From Lachnospiraceae bacterium (GTDB taxonomy: Bacteria; Bacillota; Clostridia; Lachnospirales; Lachnospiraceae), in the NCBI GenBank assembly GCA_016283755.1, contig JAEENO010000041.1, forward strand, positions 1-64,000: a stretch of DNA of 64,000 nt, written 5' to 3'. How positions within the stretch are numbered: the stretch's first letter is position 1; each line of letters starts with the position of its first letter. Of this stretch, positions 38,388-49,091 are shown in pieces. The notes beneath the pieces were generated by a model, which had not been told where the DNA came from, searched no databases, and was given only the letters and a program-made list of their open reading frames with translations. Both the position numbers and the translations under genes were made by a program.

Positions 38388-40250
38388 TCACAACGTATGC
38401 ATATAATCAAATACCGATTGTGCGGACAGTTTGTTGAATCCGGGAACTTTTAGAATATCATCCACACTTGCTTTCTTAAGTTCCTCTAACGACTCGAATG
38501 CCTTCATAAGCGCGTTGCGGCGCTTCGCTCCCACATTCGGTATATCATCCAATACAGAATGTACCTGATTCTTACTTCTAAGCATCCTGTGATACTCTAT
38601 CGCAAACCTGTGTGCTTCATCCTGAATTCTTGTCAGAAGCTTAAATCCTTCGGAACCTGTATCAATCGGAAGTTCAATGCCTTTATAATATATTCCGCGC
38701 GTCCTGTGATTATCATCCTTAACCATACCGGCAATCGGAATATCAAGCTTAAGCTCCGCCATAACGCGTTCGGCTACACTTACCTGGCCCTTGCCGCCGT
38801 CCATAAATATAACATCAGGAAATCTTGTAAAACTCCCGTATTCATTGTCTTCTTCACGGCTTGCCATATCCTCCGCTTCCGCAAGGCCATGCGTAAATCT
38901 TCTGGTCAAGACTTCATACATTGATGCGTAATCATCCGGTCCCGACACGGTTTTAAGCCTGAACTTCCTGTAATCGTTCTTCTTTGGCTTACCGTCTTCA
39001 AATACAACCATCGAGCCTACGCTTAAGAATCCGCTTATATTCGATATATCAAAAGCTTCTACGCGGGATAAAGGTGGAAGCTTGAGTAACTCCGAAAGCT
39101 CTCTCATAGCACCCTTCGTTCGTGCTTCTTCACGTTTAAGCTGTTCCTTGTTCTGCTTTAAAAGCATGGTAGCATTAGTTTTTGCGAGATTTACAAGTTT
39201 TTCCTTCTTACCGATTTTCGGGACTACAATAGATAACTTCTTACCGCGGCGCTTTGATAGCCATTCTTCTATCTCCGACGCATTTTCCGGCATTATTTCA
39301 GTCATTATCTCATGCGGAAGATACGGTGTTCCGCCGTAGTACTGTGTAAGGAAGCTTTCTAAAATATCACCTTCTCCATCACCTTCCGCAATCGTCATAT
39401 AGACATGCTCTCTGCCCATCATTCGGCCGTTTCTTATGAAGAATACCTGAACAACCGCATCGTTTTCTTCCGTTGCCATCGCAACTATGTCTCTATCCTC
39501 AAAGTCAGAGTTATTAATCTTCTGCTTCTCTATTACATGCTTAACGGATTCAATCAGATCACGATATATAGCTGCATCCTCAAAGTTCATCTCTTCGGAT
39601 GCCGCATTCATCTTATCAGTAAGTCCGGTAACTACTCCTTTATAATCGCCTTCAAGGAAAGCGATTGCCTTATCTACATTCTTCCTGTACTCTTCCTTAC
39701 TGATCCCGTTATCACAAGGCTTATCACACATCTTCATCTGATAATAAAGGCACGGCTTGGTAGGCTTTGACTCATCTATTGTGCGGTTACAGTTTCTTAT
39801 GTGATAGAGCTTTTGCAAAAGATCGATTGTATCCTTAACCGCAGCCGCAGACGTAAACGGTCCGTAGTACTTGGATTTATTCTTCTTCATTTGGCGTGAA
39901 AAAAGAAGACGAGGGTAATCGTCTTCTAATGTCACGCGAATAAAAGGATAGGTCTTGCCATCCTTAAGCATCGTATTATATTTCGGAGAGTGCTCTTTGA
40001 TAAGATTATTCTCTAAGATAAGTGCTTCAAGCTCGGAATCGGTCACAATGTACTCAAATCTCGTTACATGAGGCATCATCTTCTCAATCTTGATTCTTCC
40101 GTCCTGTCCCGGACGGAAATACTGACGCACGCGGTTTCTAAGGGAGACCGCCTTACCCACATAGATAATCTCGTCTCCCTCACCGTGCATTATATATACG
40201 CCCGGCTTAGCCGGTAATTTCTTAAGTTCACTCTCAAAATCAAAACTCAT
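38388..40250 (-). CDS. uvrC: excinuclease ABC subunit UvrC
   Basis: GIY-YIG KPGVYIMHGEGDEIIYVGKAVSLRNRVRQYF; FDISNISG..VGSMVVFEDGKPKKNDYRKF; FMDGGKGQVSVA. Confidence 0.98.
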   Translation of the reverse strand: MSFDFESELKKLPAKPGVYIMHGEGDEIIYVGKAVSLRNRVRQYFRPGQDGRIKIEKMMPHVTRFEYIVTDSELEALILENNLIKEHSPKYNTMLKDGKTYPFIRVTLEDDYPRLLFSRQMKKNKSKYYGPFTSAAAVKDTIDLLQKLYHIRNCNRTIDESKPTKPCLYYQMKMCDKPCDNGISKEEYRKNVDKAIAFLEGDYKGVVTGLTDKMNAASEEMNFEDAAIYRDLIESVKHVIEKQKINNSDFEDRDIVAMATEENDAVVQVFFIRNGRMMGREHVYMTIAEGDGEGDILESFLTQYYGGTPYLPHEIMTEIMPENASEIEEWLSKRRGKKLSIVVPKIGKKEKLVNLAKTNATMLLKQNKEQLKREEARTKGAMRELSELLKLPPLSRVEAFDISNISGFLSVGSMVVFEDGKPKKNDYRKFRLKTVSGPDDYASMYEVLTRRFTHGLAEAEDMASREEDNEYGSFTRFPDVIFMDGGKGQVSVAERVMAELKLDIPIAGMVKDDNHRTRGIYYKGIELPIDTGSEGFKLLTRIQDEAHRFAIEYHRMLRSKNQVHSVLDDIPNVGAKRRNALMKAFESLEELKKASVDDILKVPGFNKLSAQSVFDYMHTL

Positions 40251-40251
40251 A

Positions 40252-42189
40252 TTATTCTTCTACGAATATATCTTCTTCAGGAGATGAAATTCCCTTAACT
40301 TCGTTAAAGATCTCCATGAATTCCTTACCTGTAATGGATTCCTTCTCAATCAAGAACTCAGCAATTTTATCAAGCACTGTGCGGTTCTCGCTTAAAAGCT
40401 CCTTAGCCTTATCGTAACTTCTCTTAAGAAGTTCCTTAACTTCCGTATCAATCTCGGATGCTGTTGCTTCACCGCAATTTAATACCGATCTGCCGTCAAG
40501 GTACTTGCTTTCAACGGATTCTAATGCCATAAGGCCGAAGCGCTCGCTCATACCGTACTGGGTTATCATCGCTCTCGCAATATTGGTTGCCTGTTCGATA
40601 TCATTGGATGCGCCGGTTGTTACGGAATTAAATACTATCTCTTCCGCAGCACGGCCCGCCATGAATGTCACAAGGCGTGCGCTTAATTCGTCCTTACTCA
40701 TAAGGTATTTCTCTTCCTCAGGTGTCTGCATAACATATCCGAGCGAACCCTTGGTGCGAGGAACGATTGTAATCTTCTGAATAGGCTCTGTATTCTTCTG
40801 CAATGCCGTTGCAAGTGCATGACCGACTTCGTGATAAGCGACAATCTTGCGCTCATCCTTGCTCATAATACGGTCTTTCTTCTCCTTACCTGCGATAACA
40901 GTCTCGACAGATTCAAGAAGATCCTTCTGTGATACAGCTTTTCTTCCGTTCTTAACCGCATTAAGAGCCGCTTCATTAATCATGTTGGCAAGATCGGAAC
41001 CTACTGCTCCGCTTGTTGCAAGACCGATCTCATCAAAATCAACCGTATCATCCATAAGAACGTCCTTACTGTGAACTTTTAATGTATCTATACGTCCCTT
41101 AAGATCAGGCTTATCTACAATTACTCTTCTGTCAAATCTACCCGGACGAAGAAGAGCCTTATCAAGTACATCAGGTCTGTTGGTTGCCGCTAGGATTAAA
41201 ATACCCTTAGACGTATCGAATCCATCCATTTCCGCCAATAACTGGTTCAATGTCTGTTCTCTCTCGTCGTTACCACCGCCGTATCTTGAATCACGGCTCT
41301 TACCGATTGCATCAATCTCATCGATGAAGATGATACACGGCGCCTGACGGGATGCTTCCTGGAAAAGGTCTCTTACTCTCTTTGCTCCGACGCCGACATA
41401 CATCTCAACGAAATCGGAACCTGCAATCGAGAAGAAAGGTACCTTAGCTTCACCGGCCACTGCCTTGGCAAGAAGTGTCTTACCTGTTCCCGGAGGGCCT
41501 ACAAGAAGCGCACCCTTTGGAAGCTTAGCGCCAATTGCTGCATACTTTTTCGGATTATGAAGGAAGTCTACAACTTCCTGTAAAGATTCCTTTGCTTCTT
41601 CCTGTCCGGCAACATCCTTAAATGTAACTCCGGTATCTTTCTCAACATAGACCTTGACATTACTCTTTAAGCCCAATCCACCGATTCCGTTACCAAGCTT
41701 CTTCATAAGCTGGCTTCCTATCCAGAACATAAGAATCAGCGGAAGGATTATCGAAAGGATATTGAATACGTAATTCGCTGTATCCTTCGGGATCTCCTTC
41801 TGATAAGTAACTCCGTGTTCATCAAGGAGCGTAAGCAAGGATTCGTCGTTAATTGCACCGGTTATGTATACAGTACTGTCGCCCGTCTCCGGTTTAAGTC
41901 TTATGTTATACTGTCTTGCCGTCATTGAGACCGTCGCAACCTTGTCTTCTTTAACAAGGCTTAAGAATTTCGTATACGAAATCTCCTGAGTTCTCGAATT
42001 GGAAATCATGGTCTGATAGAAGGTGAAGATGAATAAACCTACCAAAAGAACCATTAAAAAGCTTAAAATCGGATTGGGATTCTTCTTTTTGTCGTTATTT
42101 CCATTGTTGTTCCCGTTATTATTCCCGTTATTATTCGGGCTATTGTTCGGGTTGTTGTTGCCATTGTTCATATTCAAATTATCCGGCAT
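40252..42189 (-). CDS. ftsH: ATP-dependent zinc metalloprotease FtsH
   Basis: [44 protein letters not shown]. Confidence 0.98.
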   Translation of the reverse strand: MPDNLNMNNGNNNPNNSPNNNGNNNGNNNGNNDKKKNPNPILSFLMVLLVGLFIFTFYQTMISNSRTQEISYTKFLSLVKEDKVATVSMTARQYNIRLKPETGDSTVYITGAINDESLLTLLDEHGVTYQKEIPKDTANYVFNILSIILPLILMFWIGSQLMKKLGNGIGGLGLKSNVKVYVEKDTGVTFKDVAGQEEAKESLQEVVDFLHNPKKYAAIGAKLPKGALLVGPPGTGKTLLAKAVAGEAKVPFFSIAGSDFVEMYVGVGAKRVRDLFQEASRQAPCIIFIDEIDAIGKSRDSRYGGGNDEREQTLNQLLAEMDGFDTSKGILILAATNRPDVLDKALLRPGRFDRRVIVDKPDLKGRIDTLKVHSKDVLMDDTVDFDEIGLATSGAVGSDLANMINEAALNAVKNGRKAVSQKDLLESVETVIAGKEKKDRIMSKDERKIVAYHEVGHALATALQKNTEPIQKITIVPRTKGSLGYVMQTPEEEKYLMSKDELSARLVTFMAGRAAEEIVFNSVTTGASNDIEQATNIARAMITQYGMSERFGLMALESVESKYLDGRSVLNCGEATASEIDTEVKELLKRSYDKAKELLSENRTVLDKIAEFLIEKESITGKEFMEIFNEVKGISSPEEDIFVEE

Positions 42190-42310
42190 TTATTAAACCT
42201 CCGTAGAGTTATTTCTCGCACAATAATTCATACCAATTTATATTATATGGTTTTGGATAAGAATAAGCAATAAACAAATAAGAAACTAAATCTAATAAAA
42301 TAATAAAACA

Positions 42311-42357
42311 CCGTCGTTACCTATGGCTTTAAGTTTCACCATAGGTCAACGACGGAG
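42311..42357 (-). terminator. large stem-loop downstream of 42384-43547 gene
   Basis: CCGTCGTTGACCTATGG ... CCATAGGTAACGACGG on minus strand followed by TGTTTTATT. Confidence 0.75.
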
Positions 42358-42383
42358 CTTTTATAAAGGTCTCTTATATTATA

Positions 42384-43547
42384 TTAAATAAACGATATTA
42401 ACTGATATATCCAGTTAGCAGCGATACCTGCACAGATTCCCCCGATTGTATGGGAAAGAATTGCCTTGCCGGTAAGCTCTCTTGCATTCATGCTGTCCAT
42501 CATTGCGATATGTGTACTTAAGTATCCCGAGAAGCACATACACATCGATGTAAATACAGCAATATCATGTGCATTGCAGGTACCTTTCATAAGCATCTGC
42601 GGCATAAGCCCGATTGCTGCTGCCGCCGCGCCGAGGCTGGTAATCGGAACCGCGATACACGATGATGTGGAAAATCCGAATAAAGGCTTAAGAATGAAGT
42701 CAATCTTATCGCCCAGCCATGGCAAAAGCGCTACACCTTCATATGCTGCACCCGTATATCCGCCCTTACTCGGACCGTTTGAGAGAATCATTATAAGTGT
42801 GCAGATTATAAGCACACCCGGAATAATCGATAATCCTAAGTCCACTCCACTCTTTCCACCGCGAAGAAGTGCATTCATCGCACGGCTTGCAACAGAACCG
42901 TCGGATATCTCTCTTTCGGTACGCTTCTCTGTTATCTTGGTTGCTTCGCTCGGCTCTGCCCATTCATCCTTACCATACATCTTCTTGGTAAAGTGAAGCA
43001 TAATTCTCGTAGATACTATACTTCCGATAATCGCGCCTATATTGCCGACAAGTGCTGCCATTCCGAACTTTTCACCGGTAGGAGACTTAAGGCCGATAAC
43101 ATAGGTCGTAATGATCATTCCCATTCCGAATGCGGTTCCAAGGTTGGTAAGTGCCGGAAGCTGATACTTCTTAAAGTACTTTCTGAATCCCCTGTCCGCC
43201 GAGAGTGTAAGAATTGCAGGGTTGTCCGAAAGGTATGTCGTAACGATACCGATCGAGCTTGCACCCGGAAGACCGTATAACCACTTCATAAGCGGTGCGA
43301 TGATCTTATCAGCCAATGCAACAAGACCGAACTCTCCGAAAAGAGCTGCGATTCCTCCTGCTATAACAGCCAACGACATTATCTTAAAACAAGTATCGAT
43401 AAGCAGGTTAAAACCTGTATTCATTATCGTATTGAATAAATTTGCCGTGCCCATAACGTGGCCTGCTGCCACAAATAACCCCATAAATACTATCGTGAAG
43501 ATAAATACTTCAGGTCCGAATATCTTCTTGTAACGTTTTTCTTGCAT
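42384..43547 (-). CDS. nucleoside recognition (Gate) domain-containing membrane protein, transporter-like
   Basis: 387 aa multi-TM; SIGIVTTYLSDNPAILTLSADRGFRKYFKKYQLPALTNLGTAFGMGMII. Confidence 0.75.
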   Translation of the reverse strand: MQEKRYKKIFGPEVFIFTIVFMGLFVAAGHVMGTANLFNTIMNTGFNLLIDTCFKIMSLAVIAGGIAALFGEFGLVALADKIIAPLMKWLYGLPGASSIGIVTTYLSDNPAILTLSADRGFRKYFKKYQLPALTNLGTAFGMGMIITTYVIGLKSPTGEKFGMAALVGNIGAIIGSIVSTRIMLHFTKKMYGKDEWAEPSEATKITEKRTEREISDGSVASRAMNALLRGGKSGVDLGLSIIPGVLIICTLIMILSNGPSKGGYTGAAYEGVALLPWLGDKIDFILKPLFGFSTSSCIAVPITSLGAAAAAIGLMPQMLMKGTCNAHDIAVFTSMCMCFSGYLSTHIAMMDSMNARELTGKAILSHTIGGICAGIAANWIYQLISFI

Positions 43548-43695
43548 TTTAATATCCTCTTATCCCATATATTGGTTTAAATAAAATAAACCCCACGGAA
43601 TAATACTATACTCGCGTGGGGCTAAAAATGCAATAGGCTATGATTTATTTTTTTAATTGATTTATAAGCATTTCCTATAAATGTTCAAAGAATGC

Positions 43696-44682
43696 TTATT
43701 TTCCGCTGTATTTCTTACTTATCTCACCTATAAATTTCTTGAATTCTTTTCTGATATTCTCCGGTCCGATGATCTCTACCTCATTACCAAGGCCGACTAC
43801 CCAGCCGAAGAACTGATTACTTATCTTGGCATCGACTCTTGCTTCGAAGCATTCATCATCTATAGGCTTAATGGTAACATCTCTTCCGAATCTGTCTATA
43901 ACAACACCGACAAGCTTATTAGGAAATTTAATATATACCTTGCTGTCATCTCCGCCGAACATTCCGAAAATAGACTTGCAAAATGCCGCAACATCGAAGT
44001 CCTTCATCTTGTCGTTACCAACTCTGTCGCTCTTCGTAACCGCTAAGTCTTTCATCTTATCGACTCTGTAATACTTTGTTGTATCCGCTGCCTCATCGTA
44101 TCCGATAAGATAATAATTCTCATCATCCCAGATCAAATGCCACGGACTTACACAATATTCTTCGCCGTTCTTTTTAGGCACAAGTTCGCGCTTAAGGTTC
44201 CACTCACAATACTTGAAATTAATCTTCTTATTCTCCGCAATCGCATTATAGATACTGTCAACATTATAAAGAACGCTCTCATTTACGGCCTTGGAGCGAT
44301 TGGCTATATAGACGTTACGCTGTAGGTTCTTGGCTTCATATATGGAAGTCTCGCTTTCGAGCTTTTTAATAAGCTCCTCAGACTTCTTCTCGGTTAAAAA
44401 GTTTGCCGCCTGGACAACATCTACAAGAATTTTAAGCTCTGCCAGTTCATAGTCGCGTGATGCGATATAATGCTTTCCCTTAGAAGGAGTGACTATATCC
44501 ATTCCCCAATCTTCAAGCGTCCTAATATCATTATATAAGCTCTTTCTCTCGGCGGATATTCCTTCTTCCTCGAGCTTTGAACATATATCCTTAATCGTAA
44601 GGGGATGCTTTTCATCGCTGTATCGTAATAATATTTTAGCTATTGCAGTAAGCTTAAGCTTCTGATTCTCAGATCTTGGCAT
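43696..44682 (-). CDS. WYL domain-containing helix-turn-helix transcriptional regulator
   Basis: KLTAIAKILLRYSDEKHPLTIKDICSKLEEEGISAERKSLYNDIRTLEDWGM; CVSPWHLIWDDENYYLIGYDE. Confidence 0.93.
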   Translation of the reverse strand: MPRSENQKLKLTAIAKILLRYSDEKHPLTIKDICSKLEEEGISAERKSLYNDIRTLEDWGMDIVTPSKGKHYIASRDYELAELKILVDVVQAANFLTEKKSEELIKKLESETSIYEAKNLQRNVYIANRSKAVNESVLYNVDSIYNAIAENKKINFKYCEWNLKRELVPKKNGEEYCVSPWHLIWDDENYYLIGYDEAADTTKYYRVDKMKDLAVTKSDRVGNDKMKDFDVAAFCKSIFGMFGGDDSKVYIKFPNKLVGVVIDRFGRDVTIKPIDDECFEARVDAKISNQFFGWVVGLGNEVEIIGPENIRKEFKKFIGEISKKYSGK

Positions 44683-44691
44683 CGTCTTCTC

Positions 44692-44922
44692 CTATTCATT
44701 AAATTCAACCGTTACATAAAATCCAGCTTCTGTTGCCTCTACCTTGGTAACCTTACCCTCCGTGCTTTTAAGGCGCTCTGTAGGCTTAATATTTGCAGAC
44801 ATGGCGTATGCTCTTCCGAGTGTGTAATATACCGATGTCGGAAGCTTACCTTCGGTTACAGGCAAGATATCTCCCTCTTTGCAAAGGCCTTCACGCTCCA
44901 TCTTAAAAATAAGTTCGCGCAT
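44692..44922 (-). CDS. small hypothetical protein
   Basis: Start MRELIFKMEREGLCKEGDILPV inside longer ORF, follows HutD-like gene directly. Confidence 0.6.
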   Translation of the reverse strand: MRELIFKMEREGLCKEGDILPVTEGKLPTSVYYTLGRAYAMSANIKPTERLKSTEGKVTKVEATEAGFYVTVEFNE

Positions 44923-44923
44923 A

Positions 44924-45484
44924 TTATTCACCCTCAATCTCAACAACAAGAACATTCTGCGTTCTTTCGCTATAGATAAGATAGTCCATATCGCTGTTTG
45001 TAATAACACAGGAATCGCCGGTCGATAATTCAACCGGATCCGCATTTGAGAATCTAACCTGAACCGCTCCTACCGCAAATATAAGAACGGTTCCTTCCTT
45101 TAATGCGGTTCTCTTCTCGCCTATAGGAAGAACATGCATCTTACCCTCCGTGCCCTTAAGCATGAGGTTAAAGTCTGTCGCCTTACCTACGCAGTGAACC
45201 TTGTCCTCACCTTCGAATTCAACGATATCAAGCGGCGATAAAATCTTCGGCTCCGCATCATTAATATGTAATTCCATATCACCGTGAATAAGAGAAATAA
45301 ACCTGTGCACGCCCGGAAGCTCGGTAAAGTCCGATTCCTTTACTTCCACAACTGCAGAACTTACTCTTGCATGGAATCTTCTCTCCGCATAGTCGCCTTC
45401 TTCCGGAAGAATAAGGATTTCCTTGGTAACTCCTCCGCTCCATTCACTAACCTTGTAGTTTTCTTTTTTAATTACGTTGATCAT
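44924..45484 (-). CDS. HutD family protein
   Basis: YKVSEWSGGVTKEILILPEEGDYAERRFHARVSSAVV..FTELPGVHRFISLIHGDMEL. Confidence 0.88.
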   Translation of the reverse strand: MINVIKKENYKVSEWSGGVTKEILILPEEGDYAERRFHARVSSAVVEVKESDFTELPGVHRFISLIHGDMELHINDAEPKILSPLDIVEFEGEDKVHCVGKATDFNLMLKGTEGKMHVLPIGEKRTALKEGTVLIFAVGAVQVRFSNADPVELSTGDSCVITNSDMDYLIYSERTQNVLVVEIEGE

Positions 45485-45487
45485 ATC

Positions 45488-46480
45488 TTACGCCTTCCTG
45501 ATTAATCTTAAACTTCCGGCACCATTCTCCGCAATCACCTCTGCAAGTGCGCCGTTTATAATTGTCATCGACGGATGAACATGTCCTATATCCGCCTCTG
45601 TAATAATTGGTATATCTTCACCCAAGGCACGCATAAACGCTTCTTCATAGCTCATATCCATCATAGTGTTCGGGAAACATACGCGTCCGTTGACTATTCC
45701 CTTAAGATACTTAAACCAGCCTGCATATTTCATCTGTAAAAGCGCATGACAGGTATCTTCCGCGCTCAATGCAAATATATCGAAATACCATATGAAGCCG
45801 TCTTCCTTATACTTTTCGAGGAATGTGCTTACCTCTCCGTATGGTGTTCCCACAAGATTTCTTAATACGTCAAGGCATCCGCCTATCAATCGTCCCGTCA
45901 TCTTAACAGACTTTCCCGAAACCGTTTTATATATGGTATCTTCGTTTAAAGTATATCCCTTCTCTGTAGTACGAAAGCCGCGTTGGTGTCTCTTGGTTGA
46001 AACTTGTGTAACATCTTCTCCACGAAGAATTGCAAGTGCAATCTCAAGTGACTCGTGTAAAGGGTTCATCGAAAACGACTTCGCATTAGGACCGTAAACT
46101 GTTGCCATGTCACAAATAACCGTCGTCGGGAACGTATAGTTCGTATTATCGGAGAAACCCATAAACCACTTGGGATGAGCTTTTATACTATTAAAATCAA
46201 GGTACGGCAGTATTTCTTCCATAAAGTCGCCACCCTTGGCAGAAAATACAGCATCTACCGAATCATCTTCGATAAGTTCCATTAATTCTCGCGCACGGGT
46301 TGCCGCATCCGCACTTACTACCCCTGTATTTCTGACACTTTTTGTCTCTTTTATCGTAAACCCATAATCGAAAAGCATCTTAAGTGCCAAGTTATACTCA
46401 TCAAGGCTTTCTCCGACGCCGCTGCTTGGCGCAGGTATTCCGATTGTGCTTTTACAGTCTATATTCTTAGGATATATCAT
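45488..46480 (-). CDS. S66 family LD-carboxypeptidase/MccF-like peptidase
   Basis: IGIPAPSSGVGESLDEYNLALKMLFDYGF; VDAVFSAKGGDFMEEILPYLDF; FMGFSDNTNYTFP. Confidence 0.9.
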   Translation of the reverse strand: MIYPKNIDCKSTIGIPAPSSGVGESLDEYNLALKMLFDYGFTIKETKSVRNTGVVSADAATRARELMELIEDDSVDAVFSAKGGDFMEEILPYLDFNSIKAHPKWFMGFSDNTNYTFPTTVICDMATVYGPNAKSFSMNPLHESLEIALAILRGEDVTQVSTKRHQRGFRTTEKGYTLNEDTIYKTVSGKSVKMTGRLIGGCLDVLRNLVGTPYGEVSTFLEKYKEDGFIWYFDIFALSAEDTCHALLQMKYAGWFKYLKGIVNGRVCFPNTMMDMSYEEAFMRALGEDIPIITEADIGHVHPSMTIINGALAEVIAENGAGSLRLIRKA

Positions 46481-46488
46481 CTTAACCT

Positions 46489-46671
46489 CTACATCTGATG
46501 CTTTACTATTGTATATTCATCACCCGGTCTGTAGTACGGGCATTTCTTATAATCCGACGTAAGAAAGTGCGCAAGTTCATCCTCATCAAGATAGACTCCG
46601 CAGCTATACTCGTCGAATTCCTCATCGTATTCAAAATTCATGCATGTATCGCATTCCGTATAATCAGGCAT
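46489..46671 (-). CDS. small Cys-containing hypothetical protein (DUF6472-like)
   Basis: MPDYTECDTCMNFEYDEEFDEYSCGVYLDEDE; four conserved-looking Cys. Confidence 0.7.
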   Translation of the reverse strand: MPDYTECDTCMNFEYDEEFDEYSCGVYLDEDELAHFLTSDYKKCPYYRPGDEYTIVKHQM

Positions 46672-46777
46672 AACTTTTACCTCTACTTTCAATATCTTAA
46701 TAATAGCAGAATGGTGCCTTAGTTTCAAATTAAAAAGAAGCACTTTCTACTCTTGTAAAAAGTGCCTCTTAATCTGC

Positions 46778-47815
46778 TTAAAAGAACTTAAGGTTCATGC
46801 CGGCGGTACATTCGCAAAGAAACTCTGCCAAAAGCTCGATACAGTCATTTACATCATCGAGTGAACCGGTCTCGTCAGGACAATGCATATAGCGAAGCGG
46901 AATCGAGATAAGCGCGAAAGGAACGCCGATTCCCGACTTATGCATAACATCTCCGTCAGTTCCCGTTCTGCCGTTAGCTGCCTCATACTGAACTTTTATC
47001 TTCATCTTATCTGCAGCTTTCTTTAATTTCTCGTTAACTATCTTATGAATCGACGGATTATTGCAGATAACAGGGCCGCAGCCCACTCTTACATCACCTG
47101 TTGATGCTGTATCTACGCCCGGATAATCGGTTGCATAAGTTACATCAACCGCGATTGCGATATTCGGCTGAACTCTTGAAGCGCTGAAATATGCGCCGTT
47201 CATGGTTGTCTCTTCGCCCGTTGTGGTTGTGGCATATGCACCAATCTTGCAGCCTTTCTTCTTGGCAAGTGCAACTGCCTCCATAACTATAAAAGCTCCA
47301 AGTCGGTCATCAAGGGCTCTTCCCGTTATGCGGTTATTAAGAAGCTCTCTGTACTCGGTATCGAATGTTGCCGTATCACCTAAGGATATGCGCTTTTCAG
47401 CATCCTTCTTATCCTTTGCTCCGATATCTATCGTAAGGTCTTTTGCCTTAATGTCGCCTCTTTTTGCAAGGTCTCTGGTATTAACAACGGCACCGTATAC
47501 AATACCTTTCTTGGTATCAATCTTAACCTTATGTCCCGGATAGCAGGTTGTGTAGATTCCACCTATATTGGTGACTTTCAGCATACCGTTATCCATAATA
47601 TTGGTAACCATAAGACCGATTTCATCGGCGTGTCCCGTAAGAAGCACCTTGAACTCAGCCTTCGGATTAACGACTGCGGTTACATTCGAAAGCTCGTCGG
47701 TTCTTACTTCATCTACCTTTTTCTTATAATGATCGTAAATCTTCTTCTCTAAAGCCTGCTCGTTGCCGGATACAGACATTGTCGATAACATCTCATACAA
47801 AAACTTCTTATCCAT
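46778..47815 (-). CDS. M42 family metallopeptidase (glutamyl aminopeptidase-like)
   Basis: LLTGHADEIGLMVTNI; GRALDDRLGAFIVMEA; YATTTTGEE; RYMHCPDETGSLDDVNDCIELL. Confidence 0.94.
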   Translation of the reverse strand: MDKKFLYEMLSTMSVSGNEQALEKKIYDHYKKKVDEVRTDELSNVTAVVNPKAEFKVLLTGHADEIGLMVTNIMDNGMLKVTNIGGIYTTCYPGHKVKIDTKKGIVYGAVVNTRDLAKRGDIKAKDLTIDIGAKDKKDAEKRISLGDTATFDTEYRELLNNRITGRALDDRLGAFIVMEAVALAKKKGCKIGAYATTTTGEETTMNGAYFSASRVQPNIAIAVDVTYATDYPGVDTASTGDVRVGCGPVICNNPSIHKIVNEKLKKAADKMKIKVQYEAANGRTGTDGDVMHKSGIGVPFALISIPLRYMHCPDETGSLDDVNDCIELLAEFLCECTAGMNLKFF

Positions 47816-48988
47816 TTAACTCTCCGTTTCTTCCTCAACGTCCTCGTCATCGTAGATATCCTTCGGTACGATTCCGAGTAACTGGCGAACTCTTAACACA
47901 AGTGACAGCGAGTTAATCGGTTTCGTAAGATAACCTTGTGCACCCGACTGAATGCACGATACTACTGTCGCTTTCTCTTTGTTACCGGTAAGCATAATTA
48001 CCGGAACGTTGTTGAATTCTTTTTTCTGACGCATATATCTTAACACGAAAAGTCCGTTTTTAACAGGCATTTCGTAGTCAAGAATTACTATATCAGGAAT
48101 CTTCGTATCGAAGTATTTAATTGCCTGATCTGCAGACGAAATCGCAACAACCTTATACTCATTCTTAAGTATGGTCTGAAGATTCTTAAGGCTCATAACA
48201 TCATCGTCAACTACGAGCACAAGCTTTCTGTCTGCAAGGCTCGGTCCTTTTTTAATTGCCTCATCAACCTTATTGCGAAGGTCTTCTCCTTTAACCGGCT
48301 TCATAATGTAGCCCGCAGGACTTTTATCCTGACACTTGTTTAAAAGCTCTGCATCCGCACAGTCTGTCAAAAATACTACAGGGACCTTGGCTCCGTTCGG
48401 AATTTTTCTTAATTTTTCGACGAGGTCAAACGGGTCCATATCATAGCAGTCAAGGTCTAAAAGAATACAATCCGCTTCTTCAGTCTTAAGATAATCGAGT
48501 ATCTCTTTCGCGCTTCTTGCTTCTATAGGATTATACTGATCTTCTAACAGACTTATCTCCATACTTCTTAAGTAATCGTCATCATCAAGAACGATTACCT
48601 GCGGAATTCTGTTAAGTTCATCCATGAGCGCAGCAACTCTGGCAACGCCTTCATCTATCTCATCAGGGTTATTCTGAACGATAAGACGCGTCGTTACGAA
48701 GTATGGCACAATCTTTTCCTGTAATTCAAGATTAACAACAAGTAAAATCGGCAGATTCGAGAACTGCGGCTTAATTAAAATATCTCCCATCTTCTCAAGC
48801 TCCGACTTTTCTGTATCGGAATATACATAAACAAGGACATCAGGACGATGCTCCATAAGTTTATCAATCAAATCATCATGACTTCCGGCCACGGTAAGCT
48901 TACATATCTTTCCGAGCTTTTCACGTACCGTATCAAGTCTCGTTCTGTCAGAATCATAAATGTATACGTTTTTTCCGCACTTAGACAT
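47816..48988 (-). CDS. multi-REC response-regulator protein without output domain (two clear REC domains, one degenerate N-terminal)
   Basis: VIVLDDDDYLRSMEISLLE..CILLDLDCYDMDP; LVLVVDDDVMSLKNLQTIL..DIVILDYEMPVKNGL..GYLTKPINS; start MSKCGKN preferred over ORF track start 49018. Confidence 0.88.
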   Translation of the reverse strand: MSKCGKNVYIYDSDRTRLDTVREKLGKICKLTVAGSHDDLIDKLMEHRPDVLVYVYSDTEKSELEKMGDILIKPQFSNLPILLVVNLELQEKIVPYFVTTRLIVQNNPDEIDEGVARVAALMDELNRIPQVIVLDDDDYLRSMEISLLEDQYNPIEARSAKEILDYLKTEEADCILLDLDCYDMDPFDLVEKLRKIPNGAKVPVVFLTDCADAELLNKCQDKSPAGYIMKPVKGEDLRNKVDEAIKKGPSLADRKLVLVVDDDVMSLKNLQTILKNEYKVVAISSADQAIKYFDTKIPDIVILDYEMPVKNGLFVLRYMRQKKEFNNVPVIMLTGNKEKATVVSCIQSGAQGYLTKPINSLSLVLRVRQLLGIVPKDIYDDEDVEEETES

Positions 48989-49029
48989 ATAAATACCCCC
49001 ATTAACGTACTGTAGCAATTACAATAACA

Positions 49030-49067
49030 AAAAAGTGTGTCGAACTTTTAAATCCGACACACCTTTT
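49030..49067 (-). terminator. intrinsic terminator of papain-like protease gene
   Basis: AAAAGGTGTGTCGGATTTAAAAGTTCGACACACTTTTTT on minus strand. Confidence 0.85.
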
Positions 49068-49091
49068 CGTTAAAAATATGTGATTCTTTAG

